DNA from: Methylobacterium amylolyticum | GTDB lineage: Bacteria > Pseudomonadota > Alphaproteobacteria > Rhizobiales > Beijerinckiaceae | NCBI RefSeq assembly: GCF_030700245.1 | Contig: NZ_JAUYZI010000002.1 | Location: 186,001-250,000 of the forward strand | DNA length: 64,000 nt | Direction of reading: 5' to 3' | In this document: positions 18,617 to 28,542 of the stretch, one piece after another | Position numbering within the stretch: position 1 is the first letter of the stretch | Layout: the number at the start of each line of letters is the position of its first letter | The notes under the pieces: model-generated | Seen by the model: only the letters and a program-made list of their open reading frames with translations | What the model was told of the DNA's origin: nothing | The model's database searches: none | Program-made: the position numbers and the translations under genes

Positions 18617-19912
18617 TCACTTGACCATGGCGCCGTAGATCATCTGCCGCAGCAGCGCGTAGTAGTGGCCGCGCAGGCTCGGCGCCTGGAACAGGGCCAC
18701 CACCACGAGCCGCTCGCTCGGATCGATCATGTAGCGCGGGCCCGTGATGCCGCCCCAGTAGACATCGCCCGGCGCCCCCGGCGTCGTGTGCGCGCCCGTC
18801 GCGAGGCGGACGGGATTCACGAGGCTCCAGCCGTAGCCCTCGTCGACGTTGTTGCGCGGTCCGCGCAGGCCGGCGAGATGGTCGGTGTTCAGCATGAAGC
18901 GGACCGTCTGCGGCGAGAGCAGCCGCACCCCGTCGAGCGCGCCGCCGTTGGCGAGCATCTGCAGCAGGCGGCCGACATCGCCGGCCGTCGAGGCGAGGCC
19001 GGCGCCGCCGGAGAACCGCTTCGGCGGCTTCCGCAGGTCGAGCCAGCCGTAGACCCACGCCAGCGGATCCTTCGCCAGCGTCGCCTGCGAGGGCTCGGCG
19101 AGCCGCCCGGCGCGCGCCTCGTCGACCTGCCAGACCGTGTCGGTCAACCCGAGCGGTTGCAGCACCTGCTCGGACACGATGCGGTCGAGGGGCTTCTGCT
19201 CGATCCGTTCGAGGAGGTGGCCGAGGACGTCGGTGGCGATGGAATACTCGAAGGTCGAGCCCGGCTGGTAGAGCAGCGGCTGCTGGCCGAGCTTGGTCAG
19301 CATCTCTTCCCCGGTCAGGCCGTAGAGGCCTTCGAGATCCTGGTCGCGCTGGTTGCGCCGCACCGGATTCAGCGGGCCGATCCACCAGTAGGTGAGCCCG
19401 GCGGTGTGCTTCAGCAGGTCCTCGATCGTCGGCGCCCGACGGGGCGCGGCCGGAGGCGGCGCCTCGCCGTCCGTCGCACTCTCGGCGCCGCCGTACACCG
19501 TCAGCGTCTTCAGTTCCGGCAGGTAGGTCGCCACCGGGTCCGCGAGCTTGAAGCGGCCCTGCTCGTACAGGCGCAGGGCCGCCGTGGTGACGAACAGCTT
19601 CGTGGTCGAGGCGATCCGGTGGAGGCTGTCCTTCTGCATCGGAGACCCGGGCGCGCGCTCGCCGAAGGCCTCGAACATCACCGGCTTGCCGTCGCGCAGG
19701 ATCATCAGGACCATGCCGGGGATCTTGCCGGCGGCGATGTCGCGCTGGACGAAGTCGCCGATCGCCTTCAGCCGCGCCGCGTCGAACCCGGCCTGCCCGG
19801 CCTCGACCGGTGCGGGCGCCGAGTCGAAGGCCGCGCACGGCACGACGCCCGCGGCGAGCACGCCGAGCGCGAGCAAGCCGGCGCGGAGGCCGCGCGTGAC
19901 GGGATGGGGCAT
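18617..19912 (-). CDS. Serine hydrolase of the beta-lactamase (class C)/esterase family
   Basis: The product (431 residues) begins with a signal peptide (residues 1-28, LLALGVLAAGVVPCAAF). The catalytic S-x-x-K is in HRIASTTKLFVTTAALRLYE near residue 95, and a Tyr motif (FEYSIATD) follows near residue 223. The arrangement matches esterase/D-alanyl-D-alanine carboxypeptidase-like proteins of the beta-lactamase superfamily. It would act in the periplasm, and its substrate is unknown. The gene is divergent from the RecD2-like helicase across 254 bp. Confidence 0.88.
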   Translation of the reverse strand: MPHPVTRGLRAGLLALGVLAAGVVPCAAFDSAPAPVEAGQAGFDAARLKAIGDFVQRDIAAGKIPGMVLMILRDGKPVMFEAFGERAPGSPMQKDSLHRIASTTKLFVTTAALRLYEQGRFKLADPVATYLPELKTLTVYGGAESATDGEAPPPAAPRRAPTIEDLLKHTAGLTYWWIGPLNPVRRNQRDQDLEGLYGLTGEEMLTKLGQQPLLYQPGSTFEYSIATDVLGHLLERIEQKPLDRIVSEQVLQPLGLTDTVWQVDEARAGRLAEPSQATLAKDPLAWVYGWLDLRKPPKRFSGGAGLASTAGDVGRLLQMLANGGALDGVRLLSPQTVRFMLNTDHLAGLRGPRNNVDEGYGWSLVNPVRLATGAHTTPGAPGDVYWGGITGPRYMIDPSERLVVVALFQAPSLRGHYYALLRQMIYGAMVK

Positions 19913-20073
19913 GTCCTCGGCATCCTAGCTCTCGGGACGGTCTCAGGCGGACCGCTTGGGCCCCAACGTCTACCGGCATCGACCGGCCTGTAAATCGGGC
20001 CTCTGCCATCCCCGGTTTCAGGTTGCGGCCACGGTCACAACTGCCGGTGCGCGGCCGGACACGCGGCGGTCGA

Positions 20074-20100
20074 AACCCGGACGTTCGGGTTGCACAACCC
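20074..20100. promoter_or_regulatory. Overlapping inverted repeats upstream of the RecD2-like gene
   Basis: Two palindromes share the same central arm. AACCCG-N6-CGGGTT lies at 20074-20091 and GGGTTG-CA-CAACCC at 20087-20100. Only one can form at a time in RNA. They lie 67 bp before the helicase start and about 160 bp from the serine hydrolase start. They could be an operator or a leader RNA switch; the sequence does not decide. Confidence 0.35.
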
Positions 20101-20166
20101 AGGCGTGAGATCGATAGTCCCGGATCGGGTTTGAGCGCCGCGGACGCGGAGGAACCTGCCGCGGAC

Positions 20167-22365
20167 ATGAACCGGCCGACACGACCGCCTCCGTTCGAGC
20201 GCGCCCAGCCGGTCGAGGCGCTGGCGGGCACGATCGAGCGCGTCACCTTCCACAGCCCCGAGACCGGCTTCTGCGTCCTCAAGGTCCAGGCGCGGGGCAG
20301 GCGCGACCTCGTGCCGGTGATCGGCCACGCCCCGGCCATCGCGGCCGGCGAGTGGATCACCGCCACCGGGCTCTGGCACACCGACCGCCAGCACGGCCTG
20401 CAATTCAAGGCCGACACCCTCAAGGTGACGCCGCCCACCGGCGCCGCGGGCATCGAGAAGTACCTCGCCTCCGGCCACATGCGCGGCATCGGCCCGATGA
20501 TGGCCAAGCGCATCGTCGCCGCCTTCGGCGAGGCCACCTTCGAGATCGTCGAGGCCGAACCGGGCCGCCTGACCGAGGTGGACGGCATCGGCAAGACGCG
20601 CGCCGCCCGCATCGTCTCGGGCTGGGCCGAGCAGAAGGCGGTGCGCGAGATCATGCTGTTCCTGCACGCCCACGGCGTCGGCACGGCCCGGGCGACCCGG
20701 ATCTTCAAGACCTACGGCCACGCGGCCATCGCGGTGATGACCGAGGATCCCTACCGGCTCGCCCGGGACATCCGCGGCATCGGCTTCAAGACCGCGGACG
20801 CCATCGCGATGAAGCTCGGCCTGACCCCCGAGGCCCCGCAGCGGCTGCGGGCGGGGGTGTCGTTCGCCCTCCAGACCGCCACCGACGCGGGGCACTGCGC
20901 CCTGCCGGTGGCCGACCTCGTGACGCTCGCGGGCGATTTGCTGGGCGTGGCGGCCGATCCGGTCCGGACGGCGCTGCTCGACGTGCTGGAGACCGGCGAG
21001 GTGGTGCAGGACATCGTCGGCGACCGGGCCTGCATCTTCCTCGCCGGCCTGCACGCGGCCGAGCGGGCGATCGCCGAGCGGCTCCTGCGCCGCGCGCGGG
21101 GCACGCCGCCCTGGCCCGGGATCGACCTCGACAGGGCGCTCCCCTGGGTCGAGGGGCGGACGGGCAGGACGCTCTCGCCCTCGCAGGCCGAAGCGGTGCG
21201 GCTCGTGCTGGCCTCGAAGATCGCGGTGATCACCGGCGGGCCCGGCGTCGGCAAGACCAGCACCCTCGACACGATCCTGCGCATCCTGCGGGCGAAGGGC
21301 GTGCGGGTGCTGCTCGCCGCGCCGACCGGCCGGGCGGCCAAGCGCATGGCCGAGCAGACCGGCCTGGAAGCCAAAACGATCCATCGCCTGCTGGAGATCG
21401 ACCCGAAGCACGGCGGCTTCTCGCGCGACGCGGAGAACCCGCTCGCCTGCGACCTGCTGGTGGTGGACGAGACCTCGATGGTCGACGTGCCGCTGATGAA
21501 CGCGCTGACGAAGGCGGTGCCGGAGCATGCCGGCCTGCTGCTCGTCGGCGACGTCGACCAGCTCCCCTCGGTGGGCCCCGGGCAGGTGCTCGCCGACGTG
21601 ATCGCGTCCGGGGCCGTGCCGGTGGCGCGGCTGACCGAGGTGTTCCGGCAGGCCGCCGAGAGCGCGATCGTCGTCAACGCCCACCGCATCAACGCGGGCC
21701 GGAGCCCCGAGCCGGGCGTGCGGGGTGCCGACAGCGACTTCCACTGGATCGAGATCGACGCGCCCGAGCCGGCCCTGGCCACGCTGGTCGAGGTCGTGAC
21801 GCGGCGTATCCCGGCCCGCTTCGGGCTCGATCCCGCGCGCGACGTGCAGGTGCTGACGCCGATGCAGCGGGGCGTGCTCGGCGCCCGCAACCTCAACCGC
21901 GAACTCCAGGCGGTGCTGAACCCGAACCCGCCGACGTCGGTCGAGCGGTTCGGCTGGCGGTTCGCGCCGGGCGACCGGGTGATGGAGAGCCAGAACGACT
22001 ACGACCGCGAGACCTTCAACGGCGACCTCGGCACGGTGGCGCGCATCGATGCCGAGGAGGGCGCGGTGATCGTGTCGTTCGACGGCCGCGAGGTCGCCTA
22101 CCCGTTCGGCGAACTCGACACGCTGGTGCCGGCCTACGCGACGACGATCCACAAGAGCCAGGGCTCGGAGTACCCGGCGGTGGTGATCCCGCTGGCGATG
22201 CAGCACTGGACGATGCTGGCGCGCAACCTCCTCTACACCGGGGTGACGCGCGGCAAGCGGCTCGTCGTGCTGCTCGGCCAGCGCAAGGCGGTCGCCGTGG
22301 CGGTGCGCGGCGGCAGCGTGCGCCCGCGCTGGACGAAGCTGCGCGCGTGGCTGGCGGCCGGCTAA
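20167..22365 (+). CDS. recD2: RecD2-like ATP-dependent DNA helicase
   Basis: The 732-residue protein has an N-terminal OB-like region (GTIERVTFHSPETGFCVLKVQ), helix-hairpin-helix repeats (RGIGPMMAKRIVAAFGEATF, then VDGIGKTRAARI) and a superfamily 1B helicase core. Walker A is GGPGVGKTST near residue 360 and the DEAD-type motif II is VVDETSMVD. The C-terminal UvrD-like part has the motif HKSQGSEY. RecD2 proteins unwind 5'-3' without RecBC. The ATG at 20167 begins the conserved region; more upstream codons in frame are unconserved. Confidence 0.9.
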   Translation: MNRPTRPPPFERAQPVEALAGTIERVTFHSPETGFCVLKVQARGRRDLVPVIGHAPAIAAGEWITATGLWHTDRQHGLQFKADTLKVTPPTGAAGIEKYLASGHMRGIGPMMAKRIVAAFGEATFEIVEAEPGRLTEVDGIGKTRAARIVSGWAEQKAVREIMLFLHAHGVGTARATRIFKTYGHAAIAVMTEDPYRLARDIRGIGFKTADAIAMKLGLTPEAPQRLRAGVSFALQTATDAGHCALPVADLVTLAGDLLGVAADPVRTALLDVLETGEVVQDIVGDRACIFLAGLHAAERAIAERLLRRARGTPPWPGIDLDRALPWVEGRTGRTLSPSQAEAVRLVLASKIAVITGGPGVGKTSTLDTILRILRAKGVRVLLAAPTGRAAKRMAEQTGLEAKTIHRLLEIDPKHGGFSRDAENPLACDLLVVDETSMVDVPLMNALTKAVPEHAGLLLVGDVDQLPSVGPGQVLADVIASGAVPVARLTEVFRQAAESAIVVNAHRINAGRSPEPGVRGADSDFHWIEIDAPEPALATLVEVVTRRIPARFGLDPARDVQVLTPMQRGVLGARNLNRELQAVLNPNPPTSVERFGWRFAPGDRVMESQNDYDRETFNGDLGTVARIDAEEGAVIVSFDGREVAYPFGELDTLVPAYATTIHKSQGSEYPAVVIPLAMQHWTMLARNLLYTGVTRGKRLVVLLGQRKAVAVAVRGGSVRPRWTKLRAWLAAG

Positions 22366-22378
22366 TGCCCGGCGCCGG

Positions 22379-23542
22379 TCAGGCCCGATGCGCGTCGAGC
22401 AGGTCGGTCGCCAGCGCGGACCAGTACCCCGCCCCGAGCGCCAGGGCGTCGTCGTTGAAGTCGTAGCCCGGGTTGTGGAGCGGCCGGCCCGGGGTCGGGC
22501 CGTCCGTCCCGAGCCACGCGTAGGCGCCCGGGCAGGCGCGCAGCATGTAGGCGAAATCCTCCGAGGCCATGGAGGGCGGGATGTCGCCGTGCCGCGCGGT
22601 GATGCCCGGCACGCGCGCCGCCGCGTCGAGGGCGCGGGGCACGGCGTCGGCGGTGTTGACGGTCGCCGGGTAGCCGAACGCGTAGGCCACCTCGGCTTCG
22701 GCCCCGTGCGTGGCGGCGATCCCGTGGGCGATCCCCTTCACCAGCCCGGCGACGCGCTCGCGCACGCCGTCGCTCAGGCAGCGGACGGTGCCGCGGATCA
22801 CCGCGCTGTCGGGGATCACGTTGTCGGCGTCGCCCCCGTGGATCTGCGTCACGCTCACGACCGCGGGGTCGAGGGGGGCGAGGCGCCGGCTGACGATGGT
22901 CTGGAGGGCGAGGACGGTCTCGGACGCCACGACGAGCGTGTCGATCCCGCGCTCGGGCATCGCCGCGTGGGTGCCGGCGCCGTTGACCCGGATCTCGAAC
23001 GTGTCGAGGGAGGCCATGATCGCCCCCGCCCGCGTCGCGAAGGTGCCGAGCGGAAGCCCCGGCCAGTTGTGCAGGCCCCAGACCGTCTCGCAGGGGAAGA
23101 GCCGGAACAGGCCGTCATCCACCATCGCCCGGCCGCCGCCCGCGCATTCCTCGGCCGGCTGGAAGATGACGTGCACCGTTCCGGCGAGGTCGGCGCGCCC
23201 CGCGAGGTGGCGCGCCGCGCCGAGCAGCATCGCGACGTGGCCGTCGTGGCCGCAGGCATGCATCACGCCGGGGGTGCGGGACGCGTGCGGAAGGCCGGTC
23301 GCCTCCTGGATCGGCAGCGCGTCCATGTCGGCCCGGAGCCCGACGGAGGGCCCGGCCCCGCGGCTCAGGGACCCCACCACCCCCGTGCCGCCGAGGCCTT
23401 CGTGCACGGCGAACCCGCACGCCGCCAGCTCGCGCGCGACCAGCGCCGCCGTGCGGACCTCCTTGTAGGCCAGCTCGGGATGGGCGTGGAGGTCCCGGCG
23501 CAGGTGGACCATCCGGGAGACGACGTCCGCGTCGATGCGCAT
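22379..23542 (-). CDS. M20-family amidohydrolase (hippurate hydrolase type)
   Basis: The product (387 residues) is a peptidase M20D-type hydrolase. Metal ligands sit in HACGHDGHVAMLLGAARHL near residue 91, the catalytic Glu is in QPAEECAGGG, and HTAMPERGIDT-like and VTQIHGGDADNVIPD segments follow. The family splits N-acyl amino acids or related amides. Its start lies 62 bp downstream of the DUF3100 gene's stop on the same strand, and the pair may share an operon. A second M20 gene is at 41677-42852. Confidence 0.9.
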   Translation of the reverse strand: MRIDADVVSRMVHLRRDLHAHPELAYKEVRTAALVARELAACGFAVHEGLGGTGVVGSLSRGAGPSVGLRADMDALPIQEATGLPHASRTPGVMHACGHDGHVAMLLGAARHLAGRADLAGTVHVIFQPAEECAGGGRAMVDDGLFRLFPCETVWGLHNWPGLPLGTFATRAGAIMASLDTFEIRVNGAGTHAAMPERGIDTLVVASETVLALQTIVSRRLAPLDPAVVSVTQIHGGDADNVIPDSAVIRGTVRCLSDGVRERVAGLVKGIAHGIAATHGAEAEVAYAFGYPATVNTADAVPRALDAAARVPGITARHGDIPPSMASEDFAYMLRACPGAYAWLGTDGPTPGRPLHNPGYDFNDDALALGAGYWSALATDLLDAHRA

Positions 23543-23604
23543 CGAACCACTCCTCCGGCGCCTCGCCCGTCGGGACGGACCGCGCGAACCGGCAGCCTAC
23601 CGGA

Positions 23605-24975
23605 TCACGCGGGCGGCGCGTGCATGAAGAACTGCGCGATGATCGCCGCGCCGAGGAACGTCCCCGCATTCGCCATGAACGAGACGACCACGATCCGCCA
23701 TCCGAGCTGCCGGAACGCCGGGACGTCCTTGGCGATCGACAGGCCGGCGAAGGCCAGGATCGGCGTCGCCAGGGCGAGGAAGTTGAGCTTGCCCGTCAGC
23801 GCCGCGACCTCGGCGGCGTAGGGCGTGCCCGGGTAGGTCAGCGCCATGCCGATGATCGAGACCCACAGCACCGCCGGCAGCTTGCGGCCGCACAGCAGGT
23901 AGATGATCCAGCCGACCACCACGACGCCCAGGATGATCGCCATGCCCGCGATCACCGAGGCGTCCGGGACCACGCCGTAGGTGAGCCAGTTGCCGATCAG
24001 CCCGTAGGCGCCGATCAGCAGCCACGCGACGAGCGTCTCGGGCAGGCCGATGCGCACCTCCGGGTGGGCCGTCACCGGCCCGGAGGCCGCGGTGGCCGGA
24101 TCGGCCTCCCGGACGGCACCGGGCCGGTTGCGGCCGAGGATCGGTTCGAGCTTGCCGTAGGCCCAGACGGTGAAGGGCAGGGACAGGAACAGGGTGAAGT
24201 AGGTCCCGATCGTGGTGGTCACGAGGTTGCTGGCGGCGGCGAAGGTCGCGACCTCCTTGGCGACCTCGGGGGTCTGCTGCGCGGCGATGGCGCCCGAGGC
24301 CGCCGCCATCATGCTCCCGGAGCCGACGCCCGCGCCCATCGCCAGGGCGAGGGGGTGGAACAGGTTCAGGCTGGCGATGAGGCCGGCCAGCACGGCGATG
24401 AACACGGCGCCGAACACCGTGCCGGTCAGGTACTCGGCGAGCACGCCGCGCCCTTCCGGGGAATCCATGCCGTAGCGCTCGCCGATGATCGCGAGGCTCG
24501 GCTCCCGGCCCACCGAGAACGTCGCGCCGATCGCCTCGCGCTTGATGCCGAGCAGCAGCGCCACGGGCAGGCCGAACACCATGGTCCCGAAGAAGTGGCC
24601 GAATTCCTGGAACACCAGCGCCCAGCCCGAGGCGAGGATCTTGGGCAGCGAGCCGCCGACCAGCAGCCCGAGCTTGGCGATGAAGATCAGCAGGGCCGGC
24701 TGGAGATAGGCGGCGGCCGCGGCCTGCGACGGGTAGGTCAGGCGCAGGGCGGGCGGCAGCCGCGGGCTCGCGAGGCCGAGCGCGCCGCCGAGCAGGAGCG
24801 CCCAGAGCAGAGGCAGCAGGACGATCTTGCCGGCGCCCATCGGGATGCTGATGTTGCCGATCGCCTCGGCGATGGCGACGATGACCAGGGCGAGCAGGAA
24901 CAGCTTGGCCTTGCCGCCGCCGCCCACCGCGTCCGCGGATCCTCCGCCGTCGCGGACGAGCGCATCGCTTGCCAT
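23605..24975 (-). CDS. DUF3100 membrane protein
   Basis: A 456-residue polytopic membrane protein with about 10 or 11 helices. The segment IGNISIPMGAGKIVLLPLLWALLLG, the FGHFFGTMVFGLPVALLLGIKREAIGATFSVGREPSL loop and the GAGVGSGSMMAAASGAIAA motif match DUF3100. The family is probably a transporter. Its genes are often next to M20 amidohydrolases, as here, so it may import the amide substrate or export a product. That role is inferred. Confidence 0.82.
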   Translation of the reverse strand: MASDALVRDGGGSADAVGGGGKAKLFLLALVIVAIAEAIGNISIPMGAGKIVLLPLLWALLLGGALGLASPRLPPALRLTYPSQAAAAAYLQPALLIFIAKLGLLVGGSLPKILASGWALVFQEFGHFFGTMVFGLPVALLLGIKREAIGATFSVGREPSLAIIGERYGMDSPEGRGVLAEYLTGTVFGAVFIAVLAGLIASLNLFHPLALAMGAGVGSGSMMAAASGAIAAQQTPEVAKEVATFAAASNLVTTTIGTYFTLFLSLPFTVWAYGKLEPILGRNRPGAVREADPATAASGPVTAHPEVRIGLPETLVAWLLIGAYGLIGNWLTYGVVPDASVIAGMAIILGVVVVGWIIYLLCGRKLPAVLWVSIIGMALTYPGTPYAAEVAALTGKLNFLALATPILAFAGLSIAKDVPAFRQLGWRIVVVSFMANAGTFLGAAIIAQFFMHAPPA

Positions 24976-25047
24976 GAGACCTCTCCCCCTGCCCGCCGCC
25001 CGGGCGGCCGTCCTGCGTCGTCCGATGACCGCCCTCGACCCGCGCTC

Positions 25048-26586
25048 CTACCCGACGTAGCCGAAGGCGACGCCCGGCTGCGCGGCGGTCTCCACCCACA
25101 CGCTCTTGGTCTGCGTGTAGGCCATCAGCGCCTCGCGCCCCGAGGAGCGGCCGAAGCCCGAGCGCCCGAAGCCGCCGAACGGCGAGGCGACGTTGATCGT
25201 CTTGTAGCCGTTGACCCAGAACGTCCCGGCCCGCACCGCCGCCGCGACCCGGTGGGCGCGCCCGACATCCCCGGTCCAGACCGCCCCGGCGAGGCCGTAG
25301 GGCGTGGCGTTGGCCAGCGCCACCGCCTCCTCCTCCCCGTCGAAGGGCAGGACCGCCAGCACCGGGCCGAACACCTCCTCGCGGGCGATGGCCGCGTCCG
25401 GGGCGACGCCGTCGAGAACCGTCGGGCCGAAGTAGAAGCCGCCGCTGTCCCGCAGGGCCGCGGGGCAGCCCCCGCCCGCCGCGACCGTGGCGCCCGCTGC
25501 GGAGGCGGCCTCGACCATGCCTTCGATCTTGTCGCGCTGGCGGCGGTTGTTGATCGGGCCGATCTGCGTGGCCGGGTCGGTCGGCAGGCCCACCGGGATG
25601 CGCTCGGCGGCGTGCGCCAGCCGCGCCACGAACTCGGCGTGGATCGAGCGGTGCACGAGGAGCCGGGAGCCCGCGACGCAGCTCTGCCCGGCGCCGCCGA
25701 AGATCGCCGCCTGCGCCCCCACCAGCGCGCGGCCGAGGTCGGCGTCGGCGAAGACGATGTTGGCGGACTTGCCGCCGAGTTCGAGCACGCTCGGCACGAT
25801 GTTGCGCGCCGCCGCCGCCGCGATCTGCGCGCCGGCCTCGGCCGAGCCCACGAACACGACGAGGCGTGTGTCGGGGTGGGCCACCGCGGCGGCGCCGGTG
25901 GTCGGGCCGGCGCCGGCCAGCACCGAGACGAGGCCGCGCGGCATCCCCTCGGCGCGGTCGCACAGCACGCCGAGGGCGAGCGAGGTCAGCGGCGTCAGCT
26001 CGGAGGGCTTGAGCACCACCGCGTTGCCCGCACAGATCGCCGGCGCGATCTGCCAGCCGGCGGTGAAGACCGGCGCGTTCCACGGGGTGATCTGGACGAC
26101 GGTGCCGAAGGGCTCGGCCCGGGTGTAGTTCAGGTGCGAGGTAGGCACCGGGATGACCTCGCCGTGGAGCTTGTCGCACCAGCCGGCGTAGTACTCGAAC
26201 ATCTCGGCGACCTTGGCGACCTCGCCGCGCGTGTCGCGGATCGGCTTGCCGGCCGAGAGCGTCTCCAGCTCGGCCAGCGCCTCGGCGTGCCGGCGCACCA
26301 GGGCGGCCACCGCCCACATCGCCCGGCCGCGGGCCGCGGCACTCATGCTCCACCACGCGCGCTGACCGTCGCGGGCGGCGGCCATCGCCGCCTCGACCAC
26401 CGGCGGGCCGGCATCCTGAAACCCCGCGAAGACGCGGCCGTCGGCCGGGTTGACGAGGTCGAGGCGCGCGCCCGTGCCGGCCACGACCTCGCCCGCCACG
26501 AGGCTGCCGATCCGGCCGCCGGGCAGCAGGTCGGACAGGAGGGCGGCCACCCGCCCCTCGACGTCGGATCGCGGGCTCGTGGACAT
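25048..26586 (-). CDS. NAD(P)-dependent aldehyde dehydrogenase
   Basis: The product (512 residues) is a full-length aldehyde dehydrogenase. The catalytic Cys is in AGQSCVAGSRL near residue 302 and the general-base Glu in LELGGKSANIVFADAD near residue 269. The substrate-entry motif ITPWNAPVF and the C-terminal SPFGGFGRSGFGRSSGREAL are typical. The ATG overlaps the upstream dehydrogenase stop by one base (TGATG). The aldehyde oxidised cannot be named. Confidence 0.93.
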   Translation of the reverse strand: MSTSPRSDVEGRVAALLSDLLPGGRIGSLVAGEVVAGTGARLDLVNPADGRVFAGFQDAGPPVVEAAMAAARDGQRAWWSMSAAARGRAMWAVAALVRRHAEALAELETLSAGKPIRDTRGEVAKVAEMFEYYAGWCDKLHGEVIPVPTSHLNYTRAEPFGTVVQITPWNAPVFTAGWQIAPAICAGNAVVLKPSELTPLTSLALGVLCDRAEGMPRGLVSVLAGAGPTTGAAAVAHPDTRLVVFVGSAEAGAQIAAAAARNIVPSVLELGGKSANIVFADADLGRALVGAQAAIFGGAGQSCVAGSRLLVHRSIHAEFVARLAHAAERIPVGLPTDPATQIGPINNRRQRDKIEGMVEAASAAGATVAAGGGCPAALRDSGGFYFGPTVLDGVAPDAAIAREEVFGPVLAVLPFDGEEEAVALANATPYGLAGAVWTGDVGRAHRVAAAVRAGTFWVNGYKTINVASPFGGFGRSGFGRSSGREALMAYTQTKSVWVETAAQPGVAFGYVG

Positions 26587-27470
26587 CAGTGCGCTCCCGT
26601 CGCGTCGCGGTAATCGGCCATGCGGGTGAAGTCGGCCCCGTCGGGGATGGCCTCGCGCGTCCCCTCCCAGATCCGCCCGACATGGGCGGAGAGCGGCAGG
26701 TCGACCGCGCTCTCGGCGGCCAGTTCGAGGGCGAGGCGCACGTCCTTGCGCATCAGCCCGGCGGAGAAGCCGCTGTCGAAGCTGTTCGACAGGATCCAGC
26801 GGGGGAACATCACCTCGCTGATCGCGCTGCGCCCGGTGGCGGTGTTGACGACCTTGACCGCCTCCTCGGCTGAGAGCCCGGCGGCCTCGGACAGCCGCAT
26901 CGCCTCGCCGGTGGTGACGAGGTGGGCGGCCACGAGGAGGTTGTTGACGAGCTTGACGATGTTGCCGGCTCCCGACGGGCCGACATGCGGCGCCCGCGCC
27001 GACAGCGCCGTCAGCACCGGCTCGGCCAGGGCGTAGTCGGCTTCCGAGCCTCCGACCATCATCGTCAGGGTCCCCTCGGCCGCCCCGGACGGGCCGCCGC
27101 TGACCGGCGCGTCGAGGAGCGCGTGGCCGGCCTCGGCGAGGCGGCCGGCGAGGCGGCGCGTGGTGCCCGGATCGGAGGTCGAGGTGTCGATCACCACGAC
27201 CCGCCGGTCGGTCCGGGACAGGAGCCCGCCCGCGACCGTCACCACCGCCTCCACGTCCCGCGCCAGCGGCAGCGAGAAGACCAGGGCGTCGGCCCGCCGC
27301 AGCACCGCGCCGAGCTCGGGTACGAACGCGACGCCGGCGGCCTCGGCGGCCGCGCGCCGGGCGTCGCTGATGTCGAAGCCGAGCACGTCGAAGCCCTTGC
27401 GGACCAGCGTCGCGGCCATACCGAGGCCCATGTTGCCGAGCCCGACGACGCCGACGGTCGTGATGGCCAT
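26586..27470 (-). CDS. NAD(P)-dependent beta-hydroxyacid dehydrogenase (3-hydroxyisobutyrate dehydrogenase family)
   Basis: The product (294 residues) has an N-terminal Rossmann motif GVVGLGNMGLGMAATLVRKG, the substrate motif LLDAPVSGGPSGAAEGTLTMMVGG near residue 122 and the catalytic Lys in GAGNIVKLVNNLL near residue 175. It oxidises a short beta-hydroxyacid to the semialdehyde or keto acid, which the coupled aldehyde dehydrogenase could process. It heads a two-gene unit with TGATG overlap. The LysR gene upstream is on the same strand, 100 bp away. Confidence 0.92.
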   Translation of the reverse strand: MAITTVGVVGLGNMGLGMAATLVRKGFDVLGFDISDARRAAAEAAGVAFVPELGAVLRRADALVFSLPLARDVEAVVTVAGGLLSRTDRRVVVIDTSTSDPGTTRRLAGRLAEAGHALLDAPVSGGPSGAAEGTLTMMVGGSEADYALAEPVLTALSARAPHVGPSGAGNIVKLVNNLLVAAHLVTTGEAMRLSEAAGLSAEEAVKVVNTATGRSAISEVMFPRWILSNSFDSGFSAGLMRKDVRLALELAAESAVDLPLSAHVGRIWEGTREAIPDGADFTRMADYRDATGAH

Positions 27471-27570
27471 CGCGATTCCTTCCTCCGCCGAGGACAGGTA
27501 TCGGCGCCGGCCAACGTTGCCACAACAATCGAATTCCGCACGAACCGTGCGAAAATCGGCAACACGGACC

Positions 27571-28491
27571 TCAGGACAGGGGCCGGAACGCGACGAGGTG
27601 GTCCGCGAGCCAGCCCAGCATGCGCGACAGGGCCTCCGGCAGGCGCCGGCCGGCGCGCACGACGAGGTGGGCCGTAGCCTCCGACAGGATCACCTCGCGC
27701 AGGGGCACCGCGTGCAGGGTCCCGGCCTGCAACTCTGCCGCGACGGCGAAGCGCGGCAGGAAGCCGACGCCCATCCCGGCCCGGACGAAGCGGCGGTGCG
27801 CCTCGAACGAGGTCGTCTCCATCCGGACGACGAGCCGGAAGCCCTCGTCCGCCTCCACCCGCCCGAGCAGCTTGCGGACGCCGTGATCCGGCGGCAGGAG
27901 CACCGCGGGCTCCGCCGCGAAGCTGCGCAGCGCCACGGGGCCCGCGGCGCGCGCGAGCGGGTGCCCCAGCGGGTGCCCCTTGGGCAGCACGGCGAACAGG
28001 GGCTGGCGCGCGGTGACGACGCCGACGATCTCCGGGCGCGCGGGCGGGTTGTAGGCGAGGCCGATATCGGCGTCCCCCTGCGCCACGGCGTCGAGGATGC
28101 TGTCGGTGGTCCCGAGGGAGACCTGGTAGGCGATGCCGGGGTGGACCCGCGCGAACCCGGCCAGACCGTTGTCGAGCAAGTCGACGAGGAAGCCGCCGCC
28201 GCATTGCAGCCGGATCGTGCCCTGCTGCACGCCGCGCAGGCGCCTGAGCCTGTCCTCCAGGATCGCGGCCTCGTCGGCCTGCCGCTGGGCGTGCTCGGCG
28301 ACGATGCGGCCGGCCTCGGTCGGCACCACCCCGCGCGGCAGGCGCTCCAGCAGCGCCTCGCCGCAGCCCGCCTCCATCTCGATGATCTGGCGGCTCACCG
28401 CCGAGGCGGCCACGTTCAGCGTGTCGGCGGCGGCGCGGACGGAGCCCGCGCGCACGACGGCGAGGAAGTAGCGGAGCGCGCGGTCGTTCAT
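27571..28491 (-). CDS. LysR-family transcriptional regulator
   Basis: The product (306 residues) has an N-terminal helix-turn-helix (LRYFLAVVRAGSVRAAADTLNVAASAVSRQIIEME) and a C-terminal effector-binding domain. Its gene is on the same strand as the dehydrogenase pair and the amidohydrolase. It lies between them, so it may control either set. No clear operator was seen. Confidence 0.88.
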   Translation of the reverse strand: MNDRALRYFLAVVRAGSVRAAADTLNVAASAVSRQIIEMEAGCGEALLERLPRGVVPTEAGRIVAEHAQRQADEAAILEDRLRRLRGVQQGTIRLQCGGGFLVDLLDNGLAGFARVHPGIAYQVSLGTTDSILDAVAQGDADIGLAYNPPARPEIVGVVTARQPLFAVLPKGHPLGHPLARAAGPVALRSFAAEPAVLLPPDHGVRKLLGRVEADEGFRLVVRMETTSFEAHRRFVRAGMGVGFLPRFAVAAELQAGTLHAVPLREVILSEATAHLVVRAGRRLPEALSRMLGWLADHLVAFRPLS

Positions 28492-28542
28492 GGCGGGCGC
28501 GACCGTGCGCCGACGGTCTCACGGCATCAAGACGCCGCGCTT

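Noticed and set aside
20167..22365. Alternative call as TraA-type relaxase helicase
   Set aside because: The N-terminal half has OB and helix-hairpin-helix parts as in RecD2, with no relaxase motif or neighbouring transfer genes.
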